A stretch of 27,480 nt of DNA from positions 669,896 to 697,375 of the forward strand of contig BFEA01000438.1 in NCBI GenBank assembly GCA_003427395.1. The letters are read 5' to 3'. Numbering within the stretch: position 1 is the stretch's first letter; every line of letters starts with the position of its first letter. Below, in pieces: positions 18,856-27,480 of the stretch. Under the pieces are notes generated by a model. That model was given only the letters and a program-made list of their open reading frames with translations. It had not been told where the DNA came from and did no database searches. The translations under genes and the position numbers were made by a program. The stretch is from Chara braunii. Its lineage: Eukaryota; Streptophyta; Charophyceae; Charales; Characeae.

Positions 18856-19871
18856 TGCCAACCTACCACAGAAGGTGGTGACAAAGGGTAAAACTACCCA
18901 TATTGTTTTGTTGCCTTGCCAGTCCGGAATCCACCTTCAGGAAGGGAGGAGGGAATCAGTCTGTCACAGAACCATATCACAACATAGGAAACAAGCTTTC
19001 ACACGCGGTACCATTAGTCACATTCCAATAAGAATTCCCCACGGCCCACGGGTACGTTTACAATATTTTAACTACCACAGGAAACAAGCTTTCACACGCG
19101 GTACCATTAGTCACATTCAGCCTTCCTTTGCCGATTGTCTTTTCCTGAATAGATGACATGCACCGCATTAGCTATTTTTATGATTTGTGTTCTTGATTTT
19201 ATACAATACTGCACTGAGAGCAAACCTTTACCAAATATAGCAACAATAAAATTGGGTGCTACCATCATGGTTCAGGACCCAACAATGGTCTTACGCCTGA
19301 CTACATATCATCATGCAGCAGTGTGACTGGTCAGGAAAGAGACATGGGTGAACCCTTTGCCAGCAACATAACACGGAGATTGTACGATTCCTCTTACTTT
19401 CTTCTCAAGATAATCTCTCTGAGGCAAAAGCTGAAGATCATTGGCTACAATCATCCAATCAAGGCAGTTCACAACCATTGGACTCTGCAGAGCTTCAAGC
19501 TTCGAACAGCACTTCCTGAAATCCAGTCCTGGAGCGTCAGCTGCAACACTCATTGGTTGTGTGGGTGTATAAGGGACGGCATTAGGGAGTTACGATGACC
19601 AGTCACCCCCAGGCTGGATGTACCATGGCAAGTCTGATTGTGCGACCCACACCCATTTTTAAAGGAGGGGGGGGAGGGGGAGAAGGGGGGGGAACCTTTA
19701 AAAACACTCCTTGGTATCAGGCTATCAGCAGAGTTTCAAGCTTCGGCCACCACTTCCCGAAATCCAGTTCTGAAGAGAGAGTTCCCTCTGCCATCGGTTC
19801 ATTTCTGTCGTCATGTGAAACAGGGAGGCTAACAGCAAGGCGCATATAGGTTCCACATGCTCTCAACTGAC
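18423..19871 (-). other. Gene A intron (1449 bp)
   Basis: It has a CA tract at 18806-18855. A 40-bp block is duplicated (18986-19025 and 19079-19118, AGGAAACAAGCTTTCACACG). A pair of diverged 45-bp blocks lies at 19486-19530 and 19727-19771, and a G-rich tract at 19664-19692. Confidence 0.7.
18806..18855. repeat. (CA)n microsatellite
   Basis: About 25 CA units without interruption. Confidence 0.97.
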
Positions 19872-20057
19872 CTCTAGGAAATCGGACCATGTCATCCAGA
19901 AATATCCATCGTCCTTGGAGAACGTCGGTCGGATCTGCTCTTTAATTTCTGGATGCTGCTCCCATTCCACACTGTTGTCGCTCCAAGCACCGTTCCATTC
20001 GAAGCTTCCCCAAGGATTCCTGATGTGAAGAAGTCGGTGCCCTGCTATGTTCTTGAC
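19872..20057 (-). CDS. Gene A exon: calpain core with catalytic Asn
   Basis: A 186-nt, phase 0-0 exon. It encodes GHRLLHIRNPWGSFEWNGAW, then WSDNSVEWEQ and DDGYFWMTWSDFLE. RNPWG holds the catalytic asparagine, and W.G.WSD.S..W with the FWM.W.DFL ending is the classic end of the calpain protease core. The acceptor is a T/G-rich tract ending GTGTGCAG|, and the donor is GAG|GTCAGT. Gene B has a 186-nt counterpart at 59-244. All core residues expected here are kept. The downstream exon continues directly into domain III. Confidence 0.9.
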
Positions 20058-20363
20058 CTGCACACAAACGCACCGTACCACTTCAGTTTTGCATAATCCG
20101 GCGCCCTCCCCCACCCAACGAACAGAAAACCGCATTCCGGGTCGCTTGCCCGCTGAATTCACTGAGAACCTAGGCTGCCAGGGGCGCTCGGCGAGGCACC
20201 ATGCAGGTCACCTGGCCCTCCACCCGCACAGGATACCCCAGGCATCTCAAAACTCTGGGAATTTCTTTTTTCAATCGACCGTGGCCGGCGGTGGGGCTGT
20301 TCTCGCACACCAAAAGATGCCCAAATCTGAGCACTTTTTTGTTTTCCAGTGTTGTCTGTTGAC

Positions 20364-20405
20364 TGGGTGGGGAAGGGGGGGAGGGGGGGGAGGGGGGGAA
20401 GGGGA
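20364..20405 (+). repeat. G-run tract (quadruplex-type)
   Basis: Successive G runs of 4-9 separated by A or T. Similar but shorter tracts are at 19664-19692 and 23449-23471, and a C-run tract is at 21043-21064. Confidence 0.85.
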
Positions 20406-20891
20406 GTAAGGAGTTCTGACTGAGGTGACCCTTAGCCAAAAGTTGTTTGCATTGCAATCCAACACAATGTAGTTCTTTGAACTTCTTTCCCCATTTTTTT
20501 TATGTCTTTAAACCACCACCGTTTGCCTCTCACAGGCAAACACAAAGTCCATCTAGTAGTCTACTCCTAAAAAGTCGGGGCTCGGGGAAGGTTTGGAGGC
20601 TGAAGAAAAGAAAAAGAAAAAAAAAAAGAAGAAAAAAACAAAAAAGAAAAAAAACCTAAAGAGTATTGAATCCAGTGACGTCCGGGAAGGCCCTCACAAA
20701 GTGGAAGTTACACCAGTGTTGAGGAATGTATCTGGCCGCTAAATGAGGAAGGTGATTGCTGGGTCCTTTTTTTTTCCCTCTCGATTTTTTTCATGTCCTT
20801 GTAGTGCCCTGCCAGTCAGGCAGGGCGTATTCCACGCGCGGGGACTAACTGTCTGATTTTAAGTGATTTACCTCATACTCACACTAGCGCT

Positions 20892-21002
20892 CTACCTTCT
20901 TCCCCCGAGTACAACGTACGGTCATTATAGCGGTATCTAGACTGAAAGATGCCTCAAATACAGCTTATAATGACCGTACACTATATTGGGGGAAGAAGAC
21001 AG
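20892..21002. mobile_element. Hairpin MITE family T, copy 2
   Basis: The left arm CTACCTTCTTCCCCCGAGTA and TACGGTCATTATAG pair with CTATAATGACCGTA-type sequence and TTGGGGGAAGAAGACAGC on the right. The core is CGGTATCTAGACTGAAAGAT. Confidence 0.82.
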
Positions 21003-22001
21003 CATTCTGTATTGGCCCTCAATCACAGCATAAGGGATAGTTCCCCCCCCCCCCTCCCCCCCCCTACTTCGTCTGTCAGACGCGCTCACTGAGGGCACAG
21101 TCACACTAGAACCTCATAGCATTCTGTATCTGATGGTTATCACGGCGTTGAGGAAGTTCTTTTCTTTTTTTTTTCCCTTCTTCTTCTTCTTCTTCTTCTT
21201 CTTTTTCTTTGTTCCTTTTCGGATGCAACTGCCCGAGCTTGGCAAAACTCGGTGCGCATTGAAAATCAGGCTCGGCAAAAACAGGATCGGAGGTAGTGGT
21301 GGTTTAATTGTTTTTGATTTAGTGCGGTGGCTGAACAGGGACCAGCCTGGAGGTCCTGCCCTGCTGGGCAGCCACGCGTGAGCAGTCGTACTGGGGTACA
21401 CGGAAAAACAGTCCAGCTGAAAACTACAGCTAAGCTGTAGCCGTCATGTCTTATCTTTGAGGGAAGATGGTGGTGGTATACACAGCATTGACAGCATTAC
21501 CAACAACAAAAATCCTAGAGAAAAACTTAGCCCTGCAGCATTGATAGGACTATAGTCTACTAATCCCAAAAGAAAACGTAGTCCTCTAGCAACACAGTCC
21601 CGGCGGCCTGCCAGGGAAATTGATGGGCCTATGTTTGGTGTGGGACAGCAGTGTTGCACGACGGCCCTTTAACGGTTGTGGGTGTGCTAGGGCACTTTCT
21701 CTGCCACTCACAGTTGGGCTGGACCTGATAAGCACAGACAGGCACAGAGACTGCAATGCACGCAGGCACGTGAGAGTAATATGAATGTGGTATGATCACA
21801 ATAAAGAGGTCTACAGTAAGACAAGGGAGTCGCAGTGGGCACATGAGGTGTATCAAGGAATGTGAACCAAGGCGACGACGAGGAGCAGGTTTACCATGTG
21901 AAAGGGGTTCGTGGAGGTGAAGGATGCAGAAAGTTTACCCCGAGGACGACAAGAATCCGGTTGTGACATCAAGGTTATCGCACCCAGGGGGCCAGGCGGA
22001 G

Positions 22002-22003
<2 letters not shown>

Positions 22004-22084
<81 letters not shown>
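22004..22084. repeat. (CT)n(CA)n compound microsatellite
   Basis: A CT tract (22004-22046) passes straight into a CA tract (22047-22084). Confidence 0.97.
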
Positions 22085-22085
<1 letters not shown>

Positions 22086-22659
22086 CCCAGACGTGGGCTC
22101 TCTTTAGATCCGTCATGTATTTTGGTCAATTGCATCTGTACACAATGAAGGATTGGAATGAGTCATTCCCTCCGTCTCTTACTCTCAATGATTCTATGCT
22201 CGTGCCATACACAACCTTCCGTACGAAGTACTACAAACTCCAGTCCCGAGTAGGAGGGGAACAGGGGAGAAAGTGCAATGCACTCTCACGCGATGACTTA
22301 TTTCCATTTTGGGGGAGCAACCACTTGTCCTTTGCCCAGTGGATCAGCCGTTCACTTCCCTTTAAAGCATGCATTGACTGGGAAACATGGCTTACACTTC
22401 TGTCTTAGGAAATTTCAAATTTCCATTCTTTTAGCTAGTAAAGTAAACTAGCAAGAACTTGCAAAGCCAGGGAATGCAGCCTTTGAAATTGAACGACTGA
22501 TAATCAAAGAAACAACATAACATCAAATAGTGATATTTCGTCGCTTTGTTTGTTAAATCATCACTGCGGCACTGCCCCCTTTTTTACGGGTGGTAAATAC
22601 AGGGGAGCCAACACAGCCTTCGTGGGGCTACTACGAGGCTAAGGTTAGTACAATTTCGT

Positions 22660-22695
22660 TCTTTTTTTCTTTTTTTTTTAAACAAAACAGGTTTT
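22660..22695 (-). mobile_element. Possible A-tailed retroelement end, minus strand
   Basis: T-rich tract followed by AAACAAAACAGGTTTTCATGG, the same pattern as at 5362 and 16410. Confidence 0.4.
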
Positions 22696-22800
22696 CATGG
22701 GCAAATTAGAGCAATTTCTAAAATTCTCTAAACCACAATTTCAAGTTCAAATAAACAACATATATAAATTGTGAATCACGTTCCAAAACTCTAATTACCC

Positions 22801-22870
22801 AGCCGATGTGGCTGAATGGCCCACCCACGTAACTGTTAATAAATAGGCCCGGAGTTCGAATCCCGTGACG
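22801..22870 (+). mobile_element. tRNA-like SINE head
   Basis: GTGGCTGAATGG (A box), GTAACTGTTAATAAA (anticodon position GTT) and GGAGTTCGAATCCCG (near-perfect B box). It lacks a complementary acceptor stem. Confidence 0.7.
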
Positions 22871-23031
22871 AATCACATGAACGGTGTAACTCTGAATTAC
22901 CTGGGGCCCACCAGTGTGATGATCATACCCCAAGGCTGTCTCCACTTTAAAGTTTAAACCAACCACTACAAGGTCTTCAACTCCAATTTACAAGATGGCA
23001 GGCATACCGGAAACTTCTTACAGACTCTTAC

Positions 23032-23171
23032 CTCAATGACGGCATACGCATGTCCATTGACTAGGCCATCACCGTCTCTCAAGCCTGTCGCTGTGCACTC
23101 GTCCTTCCCAGTGGTGCAGGCAACCATAACATAGCCACACTGGTCATACTTCTGCAAAAGAGGCCAGAACT
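23032..23171 (-). CDS. Gene A exon: calpain core with catalytic His
   Basis: A 140-nt exon encoding FWPLLQKYDQCGYVM at the start and DGLVNGHAYAVIE at the end. The GHAY motif carries the catalytic histidine of the Cys-His-Asn triad in family C2 peptidases, and the stretch before it corresponds to the calpain GYLM region. The acceptor is GGCTGCAG| above 23171 and the donor is GAG|GTAAGA below 23032. An alternative acceptor, TTTTGCAG, would start the exon at 23151, but the longer form keeps the FW motif and matches the 140-nt gene B exon exactly. The residues needed for catalysis are present, so this copy can be active as far as His is concerned. Confidence 0.88.
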
Positions 23172-23972
23172 CTGCAGCCACATTCCCACGGATAAAAGTT
23201 CATTCGTAGCCACGTCTCATCTCAGTAACAGACCTCCACTTGTTAACCACCTACCATAATGAGTGAAAGTTGCAAATGGCTGCTACTTGCTTCAGCTTAA
23301 CTGTTGGAGGAGCAGAAGAAACGAAACTGAGCGGCAATGGAACCATAGATGAGATCAGTAGGTGTGACAATTTACTAATAAATTAACATCATCAACCATC
23401 TTGAATGGAAACCGCGAAAGGGAACACCTCCCACCCCCCCAAAAAAGCGGGGGGGGGGGGGGGGGGGGGGGAGGAGCGGGAGGGAAGGAGCGGCAACCGG
23501 CAACGACACCATAGATGAGCTCTTTACTGTAAAAAAGTCAAAAATATAATTCCAAGTATGACATGCCACATGATATACATTGTCATATATCTATAAATAA
23601 GAAGAGAGCACTCCGCTGACGCTCCTCAGAATGGATATGGAGCCAGGTCTGTGACGCTCTGTTTTCCCCAAAAAAGATAAAAATGATTCCAATCGTTACG
23701 GTAGCGTGAGGAGGAGAAGGATGCAGAGTGTTGACGCGCACGCACACACCTTCTCCAGAATGGCGCAGGCAATCCACAACGTAAACATATCAACATCAAC
23801 AGGAGACGTCCATCCATCATGTTTGTCATGTTTCCTTTCCTACCTACTCCTCCTCTTCGTTCCTTTCCAACTCCTTATATCAATCCTCTTCCCATATACA
23901 TCCTCATCTCCCCCCCTTTCTTCTTCTGATCTTCAGCTTCATTCTACCCTACCTCCTTTGCAAGTTCACACA

Positions 23973-24007
23973 GCGATAATGACCGGGCGCTCTATTTGAG
24001 GGAAGAC
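23973..24007. mobile_element. Hairpin MITE family T, solo right arm
   Basis: CGATAATGACCGGGCGCTCT followed by ATTTGAGGGAAGAC matches the right arm of the copy at 24394-24512, 24 bp before the next full copy. Confidence 0.6.
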
Positions 24008-24030
24008 AATAGGTTGACAACGTGTCACGC

Positions 24031-24142
24031 TACCATCTTCACCCGAATGGAATGTAGGGTCATGATCGCTGTATCTAGACTGAAAACTGCACCAAGTACT
24101 GCTACAATGTCTGGGGGCGATCTATTCGGGGGAAGACGGGTA
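24031..24142. mobile_element. Hairpin MITE family T, copy 3
   Basis: TACCATCTTCACCCGAATGG on the left pairs with CTATTCGGGGGAAGACGGGTA on the right. The core is CGCTGTATCTAGACTGAAAA. Confidence 0.85.
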
Positions 24143-24393
24143 CACAGGGGAAGCACTGGGCTTTATAGCACTAGCAACATCATTATTAAAATTTTACAAC
24201 AACGCTATTCTTGAACCTCCATCCTGCTTCTTGTCCTCCCTCCTACCCAATGTCAATTATGTACCAAGAAAAATGACGATTTCCTTAGAACATTAACTTG
24301 ACCACTACAACTTCATACCTCCCTCGCCCCACCACCCCGCTCCCTTCCCGATACTTTCTCTTTACCTATCTTCTTCCCTCCTCCCGGAGCACG

Positions 24394-24512
24394 GCACCGT
24401 CTTCATCCGAACAGAACGCCCGGTATTTATCGCTGTATCTGGACTGAAAGTTGCCCCAAATGCCACTATAATGACCGAGCGGTGAGCATTCTATTCGGGT
24501 GAAGACGGTAGC
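24394..24512. mobile_element. Hairpin MITE family T, copy 4
   Basis: GCACCGTCTTCATCCGAACA pairs with TTCTATTCGGGTGAAGACGG plus TAGC. The core is CGCTGTATCTGGACTGAAAG followed by TTGCCCCAAAT. It is the best preserved palindrome of the family. Confidence 0.87.
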
Positions 24513-24828
24513 CATCTTCTGAACATGGGATCCAGGAAGAGATTCAGATTGATATGAGCCGGATTAGTTCATCCCACAGAAATGAGAAATTCAGACAAGA
24601 AACACCCCGGCAGAAAGTCTAACATTACCACTGCTTTTTTTTTTCCTTTCAAGGGCGGAGCCTTGCTAGATATCATTGTTCAACTGACCAGCGCAAGGCA
24701 ATTAAATTCAGAATTATCTTATTCTGGTCATCTGAATGCATCTGGATTCGAACTTGGGTATGATTCATATTTCAACAGTTTGTTGTGCGTGTACCCCCAA
24801 CTGAGGTAGGCCTGTCGGTCAGCATTAC

Positions 24829-25011
24829 CATTCTTTTCCTCCATGCGCTTGAATTCTGGGCTCGAGAATGTGAAGGACACGCATGGGGCGCCTGTCAAGT
24901 CTTGCAAGGCATCACTTGGAGACCCGCCAACGAGTTGCTCGTAAGAACCATGCAATTTCGCGTACGCCTTCTCCACCATCATCACCCACAGCTCGTTTGA
25001 AACGGAACGGG
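24829..25011 (-). CDS. Gene A exon: calpain protease core, helix region after the Cys site
   Basis: A 183-nt internal exon. It encodes a stretch with [20 protein letters not shown] followed by DALQDLTGAPC, which matches the calpain CysPc core (consensus LW..LLEKAYAK..GSYE, then .DLTG). This block lies between the catalytic Cys and the catalytic His. The acceptor is a T-rich tract ending CCAG just above 25011 and the donor is G|GTAATG. The exon starts with two bases completing a codon and ends with one base, which joins the next exon to give Glu-Phe-Trp. The length and phases are identical to the gene B exon at 2590-2772. The identification is strong; the exact donor is inferred from phase matching with the next exon. 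Confidence 0.88.
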
Positions 25012-25540
25012 CTGGCAAAAAAATACGACATCGATGACAGACAGACACATCACGACGTATTCGCCCTCGTTAACAACCATTCACTCCACATTCATGACCG
25101 CACTGACTGGACAGAAGATTGAAGCATGGTGGTGTCATCCACAAGAAAAACAATAGGTTTGCTGAAGGTGTAGAAATCGATCGCTATTTCACGCGATCAT
25201 CACACTGTAAACCGATACACATAATATATATTGTCACAGAACTATCGACTAAGAGCATACGCACATGAAGTAGAAGAAGAAATAAGATGAGCGAAGAAAA
25301 GAAAAATGAAAGGACAAACAGGCAAAGAGACAGACAAACCAGAATGACACAAACAGTGTCCTCTTATTCTTTGCTTCACAGTATTATTATTTCTTTCAGT
25401 GTTTTACAAAAAAAAAAAAACACTGAATCAAAGGATAAAGATAGAAAACAAAGACACATTGAAATCATTCAGTTTCTCGGTCTTCTTAACGCCTCCTTCA
25501 CTATGTCTCTAGCGTACAAGGCTTGCCACGCTCATTTAGG
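25012..25540. other. Stretch without a recognised exon, right of gene A's first visible exon
   Basis: Probably intron of gene A. It has a small perfect hairpin at 25395-25426 (TTCAGTGTTTT paired with AAAACACTGAA across an A run). No calpain Cys-site exon was found. Confidence 0.5.
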
Positions 25541-26502
25541 CAATCAAGCCGGAAAGGTAGTAGCTTCTATGCGTTGATAGATCAAGGTGCGTTGTGTTCG
25601 GAGGTAGATTGTAGACTCAGCTACAACATATGGTAAGCTTAGGCTGTAAAACTCCCATACAAAGAGGTTTTCCACAAACGTGATTCTGCAGTTATTGTGC
25701 GGTTTCCCACGTGGATCGATCTCATAATCCCCATCGAAGACTCAGCGGCGAGGCGATCATAAGAGAAGAGTCTTACCTCTACTGGGTTGTTTAGTAGCAG
25801 GCGTGTTTGGTCACTTTCTTGCACTGTGCTATTTTCTGCGAGGCGATCATAAGAGAAGAGCCTTACCTCTACTGGGTTGTTTAGTAACCTCTACTGGGTT
25901 GTTTAGTAGCAGACGTGTTTGGTCACTTTCTTGCACTGTGCTCTTTTCTGAGTAAAGCTTGATACTCGTGATAAAAATGCAATTGTGCTGGCAAGTTGTG
26001 GCAACATATCCGGCCGGAATACAAGGAGAAGACATAGCCAAATATGGGTTCTCTTAGATCAGGGATAACAAGGGCAAATTCTTTTCCCCAAATGAGTGAT
26101 TGGAAACAGGTGAGTTAGGACGCCAGCACAATTGCATTTTTATCACGAGTATCAAGCTTTACTCAGAAAAGAGCACAGTGCAAGAAAGTGACCAAACACG
26201 CCTGCTACTAAACAACCCAGGAGAGGTAAGACCCTTCTCTTATGATCGCCTCGCCGCTGAGTCTTCGATGGGGATTATGAGATCGATCCACGTGGGAAAC
26301 CGTACAATAACTGCAGAATCACGTTTGTGGAAAACCTCTTTGTATGGGAGTTTTACAACTAAGCTACCATATGTTGTAGCTGAGTCTACAATCTACCTCC
26401 GAACACAACGCACCTTGGTAGCTGAGTCTACAATCTACCTCCGAACACAACGCACCTTGATCTATCAACACATAGAAGCTACTACCTTTCCGACTCGATT
26501 TG
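25541..26502. repeat. Large imperfect inverted repeat (fold-back element)
   Basis: The left arm (25541-25992) and right arm (26122-26502) are reverse complements at high identity, separated by a 129-bp spacer. The innermost ends are TTGTGCTGGC and GCCAGCACAA. The left arm carries an internal duplication (GCGAGGCGATCATAAGAGAA at 25750 and 25839) and a small repeat of ACCTCTACTGGGTTGTTTAG. The right arm has a different duplication (GTAGCTGAGTCTACAATCTA, twice within 26377-26459). The 158-codon reading frame at 26100-26576 has no recognisable domain. Confidence 0.93.
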
Positions 26503-26821
26503 TCATCAAGGTAATGGCTCTACGAAATTGTACGAATTCATGTTCGCTGCGTTATGCGTACTGTACTCATGGATGACTCGATGATCAAAAAATGTCATGG
26601 CATGCAATTTTTCTGTTTCGACAAACGCACTTCATTTTTCATGAGGTGATAATGTGTGTAATTGAATTGTTATCTAGGATTTTAGGTGCCATTGTTGTCG
26701 CGTTTTCAGTTGGGATTGTGAAGTTATGATGCAAAATCGCTAATACGTAAAGATAGCAGACGTTCGCTGGTGAGAGAAGGTTAACGACAGTCGTATTTTT
26801 CATCACCACTTCAAGACACCC
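26503..26821. other. Stretch without a recognised gene
   Basis: AT-rich sequence between the inverted repeat and the minisatellite. Nothing seen. Confidence 0.5.
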
Positions 26822-27103
26822 TTCACCACTTCAGGATGCAGCCGGCCTAAACAGGTGGTTTTCAGGGTCTTCGGACCTTTCACCACTTCAGGATGCAGCC
26901 TGCCTAAACAGGTGGTTTTCAAGGTCTTCGGACCCCTTTCACCACTTCAGGAGCATTCTCGATTTTCGGACCGCCCAAAACTCTCACTTCACCACATCAG
27001 GATGCAGCCTGCCAAAACAGCTGGTTTTCAGGGTCTTTGGACCTTTCACCACTTCAGGACCATTCGGGATTTTCAGACTGCCCAAAACTCTCACTTCAGA
27101 ATT
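26822..27103. repeat. Two-unit minisatellite, order X-X-Y-X-Y
   Basis: All units start TTCACCACWTCAGGA. X units (26822, 26879, 26998; about 57 bp) continue with TGCAGCCKGCC and GGTTTTCAGGGTCTTCGGAC. Y units (26938, 27055; about 50-60 bp) continue with CATTC, GATTTTCGGACCGCCCAAAA and CTCTCAC. Confidence 0.9.
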
Positions 27104-27480
27104 TTCATTCCTGAATTTTCAGCTACCCGTTAACCGCTTGTGGAGTGGTACATGCGTGTAACTATTAATAAAACAGGTGCTGCTGCAATGAACCTCTCAG
27201 TTCAACACCAATAAGCAAACATAATCACACAACATGCATGAATAAGATCACACAAAATTCACACTGGAGGCCAGAGAGATGAAGACCAGGTAGCGCAACT
27301 TCAGAATTCCAACAAAGTATTATACTGCATGGGTCCTGTGGACCATCTCACGCCAAAGTGTATAAATCATGCAACTTCGTCACTCTCAAAGAACTGTAGC
27401 CATCACACTTAGACAAGGGTAGGAGAGAAAAATGCTGCATGACGCAGCTTATATTATCAAAATTATGTTTACAAAGAGTG
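27104..27480. other. Stretch without a recognised gene
   Basis: A segment at 27131-27180 (TTGTGGAGTGGTACATGCGT, then GTAACTATTAATAAA) resembles the first half of the tRNA-like repeat at 22801, but has no B box. Nothing else seen. Confidence 0.4.

Larger units (their letters stand above)
20058..23031 (-). other. Gene A intron (2974 bp)
   Basis: It contains G-rich and C-rich tracts (20364-20405, 21043-21064), an A-rich tract (20600-20655), a T/TTC tract (21159-21212), a MITE copy, a CT/CA microsatellite and a tRNA-like repeat. No gene is seen in it on either strand. Confidence 0.7.
23172..24828 (-). other. Gene A intron (1657 bp)
   Basis: It contains a 23-base G run (23449-23471) and two full copies plus one half copy of MITE family T. 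The rest shows nothing recognised. Confidence 0.7.
13826..25011 (-). other. Gene A: calpain-family protease gene, 3' part (five exons)
   Basis: Gene-level span. The coding exons in transcript order are 25011-24829, 23171-23032, 20057-19872, 18422-18223 and 15266-13826 (183, 140, 186, 200 and 1441 nt). Every intron is GT...AG and the reading frame passes through all four junctions, giving 716 codons before the stop. The visible protein holds the C-terminal half of the protease core (His and Asn sites), domain III and a long novel tail. The start codon and the catalytic-Cys exon are not in the window: I searched by eye above 25011 for a GDC-type motif and found none. The introns are 1.4-3.0 kb and full of repeats. 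This is not an obvious DEK1 phytocalpain in its C-terminal part, because a long tail follows domain III; the N-terminal architecture cannot be seen. Confidence 0.8.

Noticed and set aside
18710-19156. 148-codon plus-strand reading frame
   Set aside because: It includes a CA-tract Thr-His run and a local 40-bp duplication and lies antisense within a gene A intron; no domain recognised.
21853-22408. Reading frames on both strands over the CT/CA microsatellite
   Set aside because: Low-complexity Ser-Leu and Thr-His or Glu-Arg runs; intronic to gene A.
23151-23171. Shorter form of the gene A His exon starting at 23151
   Set aside because: A TTTTGCAG acceptor exists, but the longer exon keeps the FW motif, fits the phase of the previous exon and equals the gene B exon length.
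26100-26576. 158-codon frame in the right arm of the inverted repeat
   Set aside because: It spans a duplicated block and its counterpart in the left arm has stops. A short ALIDQGALCSEVD word in the left arm resembles a retroviral-type protease motif, but it is isolated and the Asp-Thr-Gly triad is not matched.

Overview
The window is repeat-rich nuclear eukaryotic DNA: introns with GT/AG ends, many microsatellites, a 368-base N gap at 11799-12166, tRNA-derived SINE-like copies, hairpin MITE-like elements and a decayed LINE. The U6 snRNA-derived segment at 16556-16631 has a plant-type 5' stem, which points to the green-plant lineage. With the repeat load and the LINE type, a large-genome streptophyte alga (for example Chara) is my best guess, but this is inference and not firm.

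The only recognisable host genes are two calpain-family cysteine protease genes in tandem, both on the minus strand. Gene A is the right-hand copy. Five consecutive exons are visible at 24829-25011, 23032-23171, 19872-20057, 18223-18422 and 13826-15266, and its 5' exons, including the catalytic-Cys exon, lie beyond the right edge. Its last exon finishes calpain domain III and then adds an unusual extension of about 390 residues, rich in Glu, Pro, Val and Ala, with one strongly hydrophobic segment near the end. Gene B is the left-hand copy. Three exons are visible (2590-2772, 1132-1271, 59-244) and the gene runs off the left edge. These three exons have exactly the same lengths (183, 140 and 186 nt) and phases as the matching exons of A, so the genes are paralogues. 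Gene A keeps the catalytic His and Asn; gene B has Gln and Asp there, so B looks like a pseudoprotease or a decaying copy.

From left to right: gene B exons and introns (1-2772); a decayed plus-strand ORF of unknown family (3514-4744); a 5'-truncated, frameshifted minus-strand LINE (5318-8060) directly beside a 129-bp triplication; simple repeats and an A-tailed retroelement end (8700-9720); a 250-bp tandem duplication carrying a tRNA-like SINE head (10025-10522); GC-rich and TG/GA repeats around the N gap (11420-12370); two palindromic elements (12417-12860); then gene A (13826-25011). Its introns hold a 91-bp tandem array, a tRNA-like/U6 chimeric retroposon, hairpin repeats, a minisatellite starting at a splice donor, and several copies of one MITE-like family. 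To the right of A are a 0.96-kb imperfect inverted repeat (25541-26502) and a two-unit minisatellite (26822-27103).

Exon calls rest on protein similarity to calpain motifs, splice consensus and matching phases. No homology search was possible.
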